Notes under the pieces: model-generated | What the model was told of the DNA's origin: nothing | Database searches by the model: none | What the model saw: the letters and a program-made list of their open reading frames with translations, nothing else | Part shown: positions 40,201-47,206 of the stretch, one piece after another | Numbering within the stretch: position 1 is the first letter of the stretch | How the letters are laid out: every line of letters begins with the position of its first letter | Made by a program: the position numbers and the translations under genes | DNA from: JACVRW01 sp963827065 | Lineage (GTDB): Bacteria > Actinomycetota > Thermoleophilia > Solirubrobacterales > Thermoleophilaceae | DNA length: 64,000 nt | NCBI GenBank assembly: GCA_963827065.1 | Contig: CAWGZM010000008.1 | Location: 124,001-188,000 of the forward strand | Reading direction: 5' to 3'

Positions 40201-41379
40201 GTGCTGATCTCGATCGAGGAAGGTCGCGAGCGGGTGCTCGGGGCCGTGGGCTCGCTCGGCTCCGAGCGGGTCGCGCTCGCGGACGCGCGCGCGAGGGTAC
40301 TGGCGGAGGACCTGACGAGCGCCGTCGACGTGCCGCCGTTCGACTCCTCGGCCATGGACGGCTTCGCGCTCGAGGCGGGCCCGGCGCGCGCGCTCGACGT
40401 GAGCGGCGAGGCGCGGGCCGGCCATCCGCACGAGGCCGAGCTCATGCCCGGGACGGCCGTGCGCATCTCGACTGGGGCCGCGGTGCCAGCCGGTGCAACC
40501 GCCGTGATACCGGTGGAGCGCACGAGCGAGAACGGCGCGCGCGTCGAGGTGGAGGAGACGCGCGCGGGCGCCAACATCCGCCGTGCCGGCGAGGACCTGC
40601 GCGCGGGCGATGTCGTGCTCGCTGCCGGCACCCTTCTCGGGCCCGCCGAGCTCGGCGTCGCCGCCTCCGTCGGGCGCGCGGAGCTCGTCTGCGCCCGCCG
40701 CCCGCGGGTGGCGCTGCTCGTGACCGGCGACGAGCTCGTGCAACCGGGCGAGCCGCTGCGGCCCGGCCAGATCTACTCCTCGAACGGGTTCGCGCTGGCC
40801 GCTCAGGTCGCGGCGGCCGGCGGAGAGCTCGCGCTGCGCGAGACGGTCCCCGACAGCGCCGCGGGCACCCGTGCCGCGCTCGAGCGAGCGCTCGGCGCCG
40901 CCGACATCCTGATCGCCTCCGGCGGCGTGTCGGTGGGGCCGCACGACCACGTCAAGGGAGCCCTGCGCGAGCTGGGCGTGGAGGAGCGCTTTTGGGGTGT
41001 GGCCCTGCGGCCCGGCAAGCCGACCTGGTTCGGCGCACGCGGTGACACGCTCGTCTTCGGGCTGCCGGGGAACCCGGTCTCGGCGATGGTGACCTTCCAG
41101 CTCTTCGTGGCGCCCGCGCTCGCCGCGCTTCAGGGGGCCGACCCCTCCCCCCGGCGCGCCCCCGCGACGCTCGACGAGCCGGTGGCGCGCAACCCGCGCC
41201 GCGAGCAGGCGGTGCGCGTGCGGCTGCGCCACGCGGCCGATGGCCTGCACGCACTCACCACGGGCGAACAGGGCTCGCACATGCTCAGCTCGATGCTCGG
41301 CGCCGACGGGCTCGCGCTCGTGGCGGCCGGAGAGGGCGAGCTGGCCGCCGGCGAGCGCGTCGAGGTCCTGCTCCTGTGA
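40201..41379 (+). CDS. moeA: Molybdopterin molybdenumtransferase MoeA
   Basis: This 392-residue protein inserts molybdate into adenylylated molybdopterin in Moco synthesis. Motifs include PFDSSAMDGFAL near residue 42, AVRISTGAAVPAGATAVIPVE, VTGDELVQPGEPL, the ASGGVSVGPHDHVK MPT-binding loop and FGLPGNPVSAMVTFQLFV. Domains II-IV are complete. I choose GTG 40201; the frame upstream lacks homology. Its TGA overlaps the GTG of the next gene, so they are coupled. No other moa/mob genes are nearby. Confidence 0.9.
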   Translation: MLISIEEGRERVLGAVGSLGSERVALADARARVLAEDLTSAVDVPPFDSSAMDGFALEAGPARALDVSGEARAGHPHEAELMPGTAVRISTGAAVPAGATAVIPVERTSENGARVEVEETRAGANIRRAGEDLRAGDVVLAAGTLLGPAELGVAASVGRAELVCARRPRVALLVTGDELVQPGEPLRPGQIYSSNGFALAAQVAAAGGELALRETVPDSAAGTRAALERALGAADILIASGGVSVGPHDHVKGALRELGVEERFWGVALRPGKPTWFGARGDTLVFGLPGNPVSAMVTFQLFVAPALAALQGADPSPRRAPATLDEPVARNPRREQAVRVRLRHAADGLHALTTGEQGSHMLSSMLGADGLALVAAGEGELAAGERVEVLLL

Positions 41380-42068
41380 GGCCGCGCGACCCACGGAGGT
41401 GGTGGGAGCGCCGCCGGCGCGCGCGCGAGCGGGTCAAGATCCTGCACGGCCCGCAGTCCGAGTACGCACGTGACGGCGCCATCGGCTCGAAGCAGGTCGC
41501 CGAGATCACGCTGCCCCGGGCGGAGCTCGAGCGCGTCTGGTCGCCCGAGTACCTGGAGCGGCTCGCCCGCACGTACTGGAGCTTCCTCACCCGCTTCTCG
41601 CTCGGGATCCTGCGCGTCGTCTACGGCGAGAGCTCACGCGAGGTGGTCGTGCTCACCAGGCCCTTCGTGCTGCTCCGCTTCCGCAAGCCGGAGTACGAGA
41701 CGAATGCAAACGGCGGCGCGGTCGGCTGGCCGATCGAGCGGGGGCTGCTCGTTGCGCCGGCCGGGCGGGGCCGCGGCTACCTGCGCCTGGCGGTCAGCCG
41801 CGACCCCGACGCCGAGGGCGAGGAGGTGGTCACGACCGTCAGCTCGGAGGTGGTCAACTTCTACCCGCTGATCGCCGGCTGGGGCTGGTTCGCGCGCATC
41901 GGGCAGCTGCTCTACAACCAGACCCAGCTGCGCATCCACGTGCTCATCACGCACGCCTTCCTGCGCTCGCTCGCGAACCTCGAGCTGGAGCCGTCGCGGG
42001 TGGGCTCGCTCAGCCGAGCCGCTCGCCAGTTATCTCGCGCAGCTTCGCCCGGTCGTGACGAGCGGTGA
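41376..42068 (+). CDS. Hypothetical protein coupled to moeA
   Basis: This 230-residue protein starts at GTG 41376, overlapping the moeA stop by 4 bases. The N-terminus is strongly basic (RPRDPRRWWERRRRARERVK). The middle is beta-rich with VVYGESSREVVVLTRPFVLLRFRKPEYE and a Gly/Arg-rich loop (APAGRGRGYLRLAVSRDP). Near the end, VVNFYPLIAGWGWFARIGQLLYNQTQLRIHVLITHAFLRSL resembles a hydrophobic or amphipathic anchor. I recognise no family. The 3' end overlaps glpX by 59 bases. Confidence 0.6.
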   Translation: MRPRDPRRWWERRRRARERVKILHGPQSEYARDGAIGSKQVAEITLPRAELERVWSPEYLERLARTYWSFLTRFSLGILRVVYGESSREVVVLTRPFVLLRFRKPEYETNANGGAVGWPIERGLLVAPAGRGRGYLRLAVSRDPDAEGEEVVTTVSSEVVNFYPLIAGWGWFARIGQLLYNQTQLRIHVLITHAFLRSLANLELEPSRVGSLSRAARQLSRAASPGRDER

Positions 42069-43029
42069 TCGTGCGCACCGTGCCGGAGCGCGAGCGCATC
42101 GAGACCGACTCGGTCGTCGCGCCCTGCGGACCGCTGTAGTGGACGCCCTCGAGCATCTCGCCGTCGGTCACGCCCGTCGCCGCGAAGAACACGTCATTGC
42201 CTGAGACGAGCCGGTCGCGGTCGAGCACCTCCTCGAGGTCGTAGTCGGCCTCGAGCGCGGCGCTGCGCTCCTCGTCGGAGCGCGGCCACAGGCGGCCGAG
42301 TATCTGGCCCCCGGTGCACTTGATCGCAGCGGCGGCCAGCACCCCCTCGGGCGTGCCGCCGATGCCGTAGAGCAGGTCGACCGCCGAGCCCTCGGTCACG
42401 GCCGCAAGCGCAGCCGACACGTCGCCGTGCGGGATCAGCCGGATGCGCGCCCCGACCTCGCGGATCTCCGCCATGTACTCGTCGTGGCGGGGACGGTCGA
42501 GCATGATCACGACGAGGTCGCCGACCTGGACGCCCTTCTCGTTGGCCATCAGCTTGAGCGTCTCGCCGATCGGCCGGTCGAGGTCGAGCAGATGCGCCAT
42601 GTCACGCGAGGTGGCCATCTTCAGCATGTAGACGCACGGCCCCGGATCGAACATCGTGCCACGCTCGGCCAGGGCGATGGTGGCGATCGCGTTCGGCAGG
42701 CCCTTGGCACACAGGTCGGTGCCCTCGAGCGGGTCGACCGCGATGTCCACCTCGGGCGGTGTGCCGTCACCGATCCGCTCGCCGTTGTAGAGCATCGGCG
42801 CCTCGTCCTTCTCGCCCTCGCCGATCACGACCGTGCCGTCCATGGACACCGTGTCGAGCAGCAGCCGCATCGCGTCGACGGCGGCGCCGTCTGCGCCCTC
42901 CTTGTCGCCGCGCCCGATCCAGCGCGCGCAGGCGAGCGCGGCGTACTCGGTGGTACGCACGAGCTCCATGGCGAGGTTGCGGCCGGGACGGGCCTCGGTG
43001 GCTGCTTGCATGGGGGCTGAGGATTCCAT
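42010..43029 (-). CDS. glpX: Class II fructose-1,6-bisphosphatase GlpX
   Basis: This 339-residue enzyme hydrolyses fructose-1,6-bisphosphate in gluconeogenesis, and is the usual FBPase of actinobacteria. Signatures are VIGEGEKDEAPMLYNGE, the metal site VDPLEGTDLCAKGLPNAIATIAL and GIGGTPEGVLAAAAIKCTGG. It starts at ATG 43029, or at 43011 six codons later. It follows a small membrane protein gene by 4 bases on the same strand. Confidence 0.93.
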   Translation of the reverse strand: MESSAPMQAATEARPGRNLAMELVRTTEYAALACARWIGRGDKEGADGAAVDAMRLLLDTVSMDGTVVIGEGEKDEAPMLYNGERIGDGTPPEVDIAVDPLEGTDLCAKGLPNAIATIALAERGTMFDPGPCVYMLKMATSRDMAHLLDLDRPIGETLKLMANEKGVQVGDLVVIMLDRPRHDEYMAEIREVGARIRLIPHGDVSAALAAVTEGSAVDLLYGIGGTPEGVLAAAAIKCTGGQILGRLWPRSDEERSAALEADYDLEEVLDRDRLVSGNDVFFAATGVTDGEMLEGVHYSGPQGATTESVSMRSRSGTVRTITARHDRAKLREITGERLG

Positions 43030-43033
43030 CAGA

Positions 43034-43537
43034 TCAGATCACTCCGGGGGGCTTCTTGGGGTCGCCGTAGATCGCCTGGCGCAGGTAGCCGGCAACGAGC
43101 AGGCCCGCCGACGCCACGAGAGCGACGAAGTAGCCGATGCCGAGGCCGATGTCGACGCTGTCGCCCGGCCGGCCGAGGATGATCCCGTTGCAGAGGATCA
43201 GCATGAAGGCGACGATCCCGACGATCATCGTCACCTCGCCGGGCTTCCACGTGAGCCGGTGCGCGCGGGCGATGATCCACGACAGGATGAAGGGCGCCGT
43301 GCAGGCGAGCGCGAGCAGCCAGTCGAGCGTCGAGAAGACCTGCCAGGCGTTGGCGCCGTCCCCGCCGCTGGCGCCGGCGAGGACCGAGTTGGGGTTGTCC
43401 TCGCTGGTGGTGAACCAGGGCAGCCAGAGCGACCCGAACAGCACCAGCGAGCAGCCCATCCCGAAGAACTCGCCCGGCGTCAGTCGCGAGAAATCGAGGT
43501 AGCCGCCCCTCCCCTCGGCCCTGGAGGCTTCCATCAC
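43034..43537 (-). CDS. Small membrane protein, four predicted helices
   Basis: This 167-residue protein has about four membrane segments (FFGMGCSLVLFGSLWLPW, WLLALACTAPFILSWIIA, VTMIVGIVAFMLILCNGIIL, IGYFVALVASAGLLVAGYL). A Gly/Asn/Ser-rich extracytoplasmic loop (NSVLAGASGGDGANAW) lies between the first and second. The C-terminal tail GDPKKPPGVI is cytoplasmic. It is not recognised. It is 4 bases upstream of glpX, probably in one transcript, and divergent from dodecin. Confidence 0.65.
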   Translation of the reverse strand: MMEASRAEGRGGYLDFSRLTPGEFFGMGCSLVLFGSLWLPWFTTSEDNPNSVLAGASGGDGANAWQVFSTLDWLLALACTAPFILSWIIARAHRLTWKPGEVTMIVGIVAFMLILCNGIILGRPGDSVDIGLGIGYFVALVASAGLLVAGYLRQAIYGDPKKPPGVI

Positions 43538-43590
43538 GGCGGAGGCTACAACGGCTACGCTGCGGCCGCCAACGACGAGAGGAGAGGCGG

Positions 43591-43797
43591 ATGGCGGTCA
43601 CCAAGATCATCGAGGTGGTGGGCAGCTCCCCGGAGAGCTCGGACGGCGCGGTCAAGGCGGCGCTCGAGGAGGCCCGCCAGTCGCTCCGCAACATCAAGGC
43701 GGTGGACGTCGTGTCCACGGGCCTTCGTGGCGACAACCTGGACGAGTGGCGCGCCCTCGTGCGCATCTCCTTCTTGGTGGAGCGCGTCGGCGAGTAG
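43591..43797 (+). CDS. Dodecin (flavin-binding storage protein)
   Basis: This 68-residue protein has the typical dodecin length and fold signature: TKIIEVVGSSPESSDGAVKAALEEARQSLRNIKAVDVVS. The flavin-stacking Trp is in NLDEWRALVRISFLVE. Dodecins assemble as dodecamers storing FMN or riboflavin (CoA in some actinobacteria). It stands alone with a 53-bp upstream gap. Confidence 0.9.
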   Translation: MAVTKIIEVVGSSPESSDGAVKAALEEARQSLRNIKAVDVVSTGLRGDNLDEWRALVRISFLVERVGE

Positions 43798-43848
43798 AAC
43801 GCGTGTAACGCCCGCCGGCTACGGGAGACCGTCTCCCGAGCCCCGCCC

Positions 43849-44429
43849 GTGATCACAGGTACCCCCAGCTCACAGCCCCTCGGAGGGGTCGAAGCGCTAC
43901 TCGAAGAGGCGCGCGAGCGCACCCTGCGCCTCGTCGACGGCGTCAGCCGGCCGGATCTCGATCGCGTGCACGACCCGCTGATGAGCCCGCTGGCCTGGGA
44001 CCTAGGGCACATCGCGGCCTTCGAGGACCTGTGGGTGAGCCGCGAGGCGGGCACCGAGCTGCTGCGCGAGGATCTCGCGAACGTCTACGACGCCTTCGAG
44101 ACGCCGCGCACCGGTCGCGGCGGCCTCCGCTACCTGCGCCACGACGAGCTGCCCGCCTAGATGGAGGCCGTGCGCGAGCGGACCTGGCGCGCGCTCGGGC
44201 GCGTGTCGTCGTTCATCGCCGAGATGCTCGTCCAGCACGAGCACCAGCACGGCCACACACGGGGAACTTCTTCGGCTACACGCAGTTCACGGCTGCGAGC
44301 CCCAACGCCCGGCGCGCCGTGACCGTCTCGGCGAACATGCAGCTCAGTCCCGTTGAGGGCCCACCCGCGGCGTTCCGCGCGCTGCGCAAGGCCTTCGAGC
44401 GAGGTGCCTGCGCCGCGCTGGCGCGCTAG
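43849..44429 (+). pseudogene. Decayed egtB-like (ergothioneine synthase, DinB domain) remnant
   Basis: The frame from GTG 43849 encodes an EgtB N-terminal DinB-type domain: LLEEARERTLRLVDGVS, SPLAWDLGHIAAFEDLW (with the iron-ligand-type His) and VYDAFETPRTGRG. It then meets TAG at 44158-44160 where a Tyr codon is usual. The same frame continues with MEAVRERTWRAL and EMLVQHEHQH, the HxxxHxH-type site. Similarity is lost at about 44250 and the formylglycine-generating-like catalytic domain is absent. From there an open +1 frame to 44429 (GNFFGYTQFTAASPNARRAV) is not recognised and may be a fragment of another gene. I read this as a truncated, disrupted egtB. Confidence 0.65.
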
Positions 44430-44893
44430 TCGGCCTGGAGCGGCACGGCGCGCGGCGCCACTGGCGAGGACTGGACGATCGACGTCGTCGTCTGCCCATA
44501 GGGCGCGAAGCGGTCGATCACTTCCTCGAGGTGGATCACGTCGCGGACCCAGAGGCGCATGAAGTAGCAGTCGTCGCCCGTGACGCGGTGGCACTCGACG
44601 ACCTCGGGGGTGCGCCGGGCGAGCTCGGCCACCTTCTTCAGCTCCCGCGGCGCCGGTCGGATGCGCAGCACCACGCTCAGCGCGTAGCCGAGCGCGCGCG
44701 GGTCGAGCTCGGCGCGGTAGCCCGTGATCGCACCGGCCTCCTCGAGCCGCGCGAGCCGGTCCGCCACCGCGGGGGCGGAAAGGCCGACGCGGCGACCGAG
44801 CTCGGCGTTCGACAGGCGGGCGTCGGCTTGGACCTGCTCGAGCAGGGCGATGTTGGTGCTGTCCAGGCCGTTCTGCCTTCGATTCGTAGCCAT
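44426..44893 (-). CDS. Lrp/AsnC-family transcriptional regulator
   Basis: This 155-residue regulator has a helix-turn-helix (NIALLEQVQADARLSNAELGRRVGLSAPAVADRLARLEEAGAITGY) and a C-terminal RAM effector domain (GYALSVVLRIRPAPRELKKV, VIDRFAPYGQTTTSIVQSSPV). It is Lrp size. ATG 44893 lies 56 bp from the divergent EamA exporter gene; Lrp proteins commonly control such amino-acid exporters. It overlaps the egtB remnant's 3' part by 4 bases. Confidence 0.88.
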   Translation of the reverse strand: MATNRRQNGLDSTNIALLEQVQADARLSNAELGRRVGLSAPAVADRLARLEEAGAITGYRAELDPRALGYALSVVLRIRPAPRELKKVAELARRTPEVVECHRVTGDDCYFMRLWVRDVIHLEEVIDRFAPYGQTTTSIVQSSPVAPRAVPLQAD

Positions 44894-44949
44894 TATGTGC
44901 AATGTAGCTTCGGAGCGCCCTGGCCGGGGCGGCGCCTGCGGGCGAAGCT

Positions 44950-45876
44950 GTGTGCGTGTCCAGCGACCGGATCCCGCCTCACCTCTATTTCGTCGTAAGC
45001 GCCGTCTTCCATTACCTTGGCCCGGCTTTCGCGGTGCTGCTGTTCGCGCGGGTGCCGGTGCTCGGCGTCGCCTGGCTACGTATAGCCGCCGCGGCGCTCG
45101 TGTTCGCCGCCTGGCGGCGGCCCTGGCGCGCGGTCGCGGGCCTGGACCGCGACGGCCGGGCGCTGCTCCTGGCATGGGGCGCCGTGCTCGCCGTCATGAA
45201 CTGCTGCTTCTACCTCGCCGTCGACCGGCTGCCGCTCGGCACGGTCGCCGCCATCGAGTTCCTTCCGGTGATCTTGCTCGCCGCGCTCGGCGCCCGCACC
45301 CCGCGCAACGCGCTCGCGCTGCTCTTGGCGGTACCCGGTGTGTACCTGCTCACCGGCATCCAGATCGCGGGCGAGGCGCTGGGAGTCGCGCTGGCCTTCG
45401 CGAACGCAGGCCTGTTCGCCGTCTACATCGTGCTGGCCCACCGTGTTGCCCGCCTGGGCACGCTCAGCGGCATCGACGGGCTTGCCCTGTCGATGTTGGT
45501 CGCGCTCGTCGTGGTCACGCCGCTGGCGGGCTGGGCGGCGCTGCCCGCGATCACCGACCCGGTGGCGCTGCTGGCCGGTGCCGGCGTCGGCATCTCGTCC
45601 TCGGTGATCCCGTACGTCAGCGACCAGCTCGCGATGCGCCGGCTCGCGCGCTCGACCTACGCGCTGATGGTGTCGCTCCTGCCCGCCACCGCCACGGTGA
45701 TCGGCGTCGTCGTGCTCGCTCAGGTGCCGTCCTGGACGGAGATCGCCGGCGTGGCGCTCGTGATCGCCGGAGTGGCCGTGCACCGCGAGGCTCAGCCGGC
45801 GGATAGCCTGCCCTCCCCCGATGAACCTGAACGGCACTGGCACGCTGGTGGCAGGAGGCGCCTCCGGACTGGGTGA
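44950..45876 (+). CDS. EamA/RhtA-type metabolite exporter
   Basis: This 308-residue membrane protein has about ten hydrophobic helices in two EamA repeats. RhtA-like features include HYLGPAFAVLLFARVPVLGVAWLRI at the start, PLGTVAAIEFLPVILLA and SVIPYVSDQLAMRRL. RhtA exports threonine or homoserine; here amino-acid export is suggested also by the divergent Lrp-type regulator. The last 56 bases overlap the SDR gene in another frame, and the C-terminal tail (EPERHWHAGGRRRLRTG) looks non-conserved. Confidence 0.83.
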   Translation: MCVSSDRIPPHLYFVVSAVFHYLGPAFAVLLFARVPVLGVAWLRIAAAALVFAAWRRPWRAVAGLDRDGRALLLAWGAVLAVMNCCFYLAVDRLPLGTVAAIEFLPVILLAALGARTPRNALALLLAVPGVYLLTGIQIAGEALGVALAFANAGLFAVYIVLAHRVARLGTLSGIDGLALSMLVALVVVTPLAGWAALPAITDPVALLAGAGVGISSSVIPYVSDQLAMRRLARSTYALMVSLLPATATVIGVVVLAQVPSWTEIAGVALVIAGVAVHREAQPADSLPSPDEPERHWHAGGRRRLRTG

Positions 45877-46582
45877 GGCGACCGCGCGTGAGCTCGCGGC
45901 TCGTGGGGCGCGCGTGGCGATTCTCGATCTGAACGAGGAGCGAGGGCCACAGCTCGCCGAGGAGCTCGGCGGCCTCTTCACACCCGCCGACGTGACGGAC
46001 GAGGAGCGCGTCGGCGCGGCGGTCGAAGAGGCGGTCGAGGCCTTCGGCGGCCTGCGCCTCGCCGTCTCCTGCGCGGGCATCGGCTGGGCGGAGCGCACCG
46101 TCGGCAGGGAGGGCCCGGCGAAGCTGGCCCCGTTCGAGACGGTTGTGCGCGTCAACCTGATCGGGACCTTCAACGTCCTGCGACTCAGCGCCGCAGCGAT
46201 GGCGGAGAACGAGCCGGGCGAGGATGGCGAGCGCGGCGCCGTTGTCATGACCGCGTCGATCGCGGCCTTCGACGGGCAGATAGGCCAGACGGCCTACTCC
46301 GCCTCGAAGGGCGGGGTCGTCGGGCTCACGCTGCCGGCCGCCCGCGACCTCGCGCGGCTCGGAATCCGCGTTTGCACGATCGCGCCGGGCCTCTTCGACA
46401 CGCCGCTGCTCGCGGGGCTGCCCGACGAGGCGCGCGAGGCGCTCGGCAAGCAGATCCCCTTCCCCTCACGGCTGGGACGCCCCGAGGAGTACGCACAGCT
46501 TGCCTGCCAGATCGCCGAGAACGGGATGCTGAACGGCGAGGTCGTCCGGCTGGACGGCGCTCTGCGGATGCCGCCTCGCTAG
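45821..46582 (+). CDS. Short-chain dehydrogenase, 3-hydroxyacyl-CoA dehydrogenase-like
   Basis: This 253-residue classical SDR has the cofactor motif GGASGLGEATARELA, a conserved DVTD, Asn112, Ser146 (VVMTASIAAF), Tyr159 and Lys163 (TAYSASKGG), so the catalytic tetrad is complete. PGLFDTPLLAGLPDEAREALGKQIPFPSRLG resembles the HSD17B10-type 3-hydroxyacyl-CoA dehydrogenases. ATG 45821 lies within the end of the exporter gene. It may work in fatty-acid or branched-chain oxidation; FabG-like activity is an alternative. Confidence 0.85.
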   Translation: MNLNGTGTLVAGGASGLGEATARELAARGARVAILDLNEERGPQLAEELGGLFTPADVTDEERVGAAVEEAVEAFGGLRLAVSCAGIGWAERTVGREGPAKLAPFETVVRVNLIGTFNVLRLSAAAMAENEPGEDGERGAVVMTASIAAFDGQIGQTAYSASKGGVVGLTLPAARDLARLGIRVCTIAPGLFDTPLLAGLPDEAREALGKQIPFPSRLGRPEEYAQLACQIAENGMLNGEVVRLDGALRMPPR

Positions 46583-46662
46583 CGCCCCGCCAGGCACGAG
46601 CTTGTCGGCCCGCGGCGGCGCGCGTGCTCGTGGAGCGCAGGGCGCCCCTGCGGTGACACAGT

Positions 46663-47100
46663 TCACGCGGCCCGAAGGCGTCTCCTGCTCGAGCTCGCGT
46701 TCGCTGCCGGCGAAGCCGGGCCTCCGTATTTCTCGAGCCGCACAAGCGTGCACCCGTCTCCCTTCCTCACCTCGAGGCGGTCGACGAGCGCCGCGATGAT
46801 CTGCATTCCGCGGCCAGACGTCGCCTCCAGCGGGGCGGGCTCGAGAGCGCTGTCGAAGCTCCCGAGGTCGCAGACTTCCACTCGCAGCCCCCGCGGGCAG
46901 GGCTCGGTTGCGAACAGTACGCAGTCGTTCGGCCAGGCCTTGCCGTGCTGCATGGCGTTGGTGATCGCCTCGGTCGAGGCAAGCATCAGATCCCACGCGG
47001 GCTCGCCGTCGAGACCCGCCTCGGCGGCCGCCTCGCGGACGATGGAACGCGCGGCCTGAGCGCTAGCGGGCGTGGCCGGCAGCCAGATCTCCCGCTTCAT
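46663..47100 (-). CDS. RsbW/SpoIIAB-type HATPase (anti-sigma/serine kinase-like)
   Basis: This 145-residue GHKL ATPase domain protein has an N box EAITNAMQHG (residues 44-53), a G1-like VCDLGSF and a G2 box GRGMQIIAALVD. It is the size of stand-alone SpoIIAB/RsbW anti-sigma kinases. The N-terminus KREIWLPATPASAQAARSIVREAA is typical of actinobacterial members. The tail (ANASSSRRRLRAA) is basic. It lies 106 bp downstream of the peptidoglycan-binding/recombinase-fold gene on the same strand, so it may belong to the same signalling unit. No antagonist or sigma factor is adjacent. Confidence 0.82.
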   Translation of the reverse strand: MKREIWLPATPASAQAARSIVREAAAEAGLDGEPAWDLMLASTEAITNAMQHGKAWPNDCVLFATEPCPRGLRVEVCDLGSFDSALEPAPLEATSGRGMQIIAALVDRLEVRKGDGCTLVRLEKYGGPASPAANASSSRRRLRAA

Positions 47101-47206
47101 TGCGCACCTCCCTCCCGGCGGGACAGGCGTTGCGGCTCGAGTAGCACCGGCCCGAGCACCGCACGCGCCGCTTCGGTGAGCCCGCCGCCAGCGATTGGTC
47201 TCCCTG

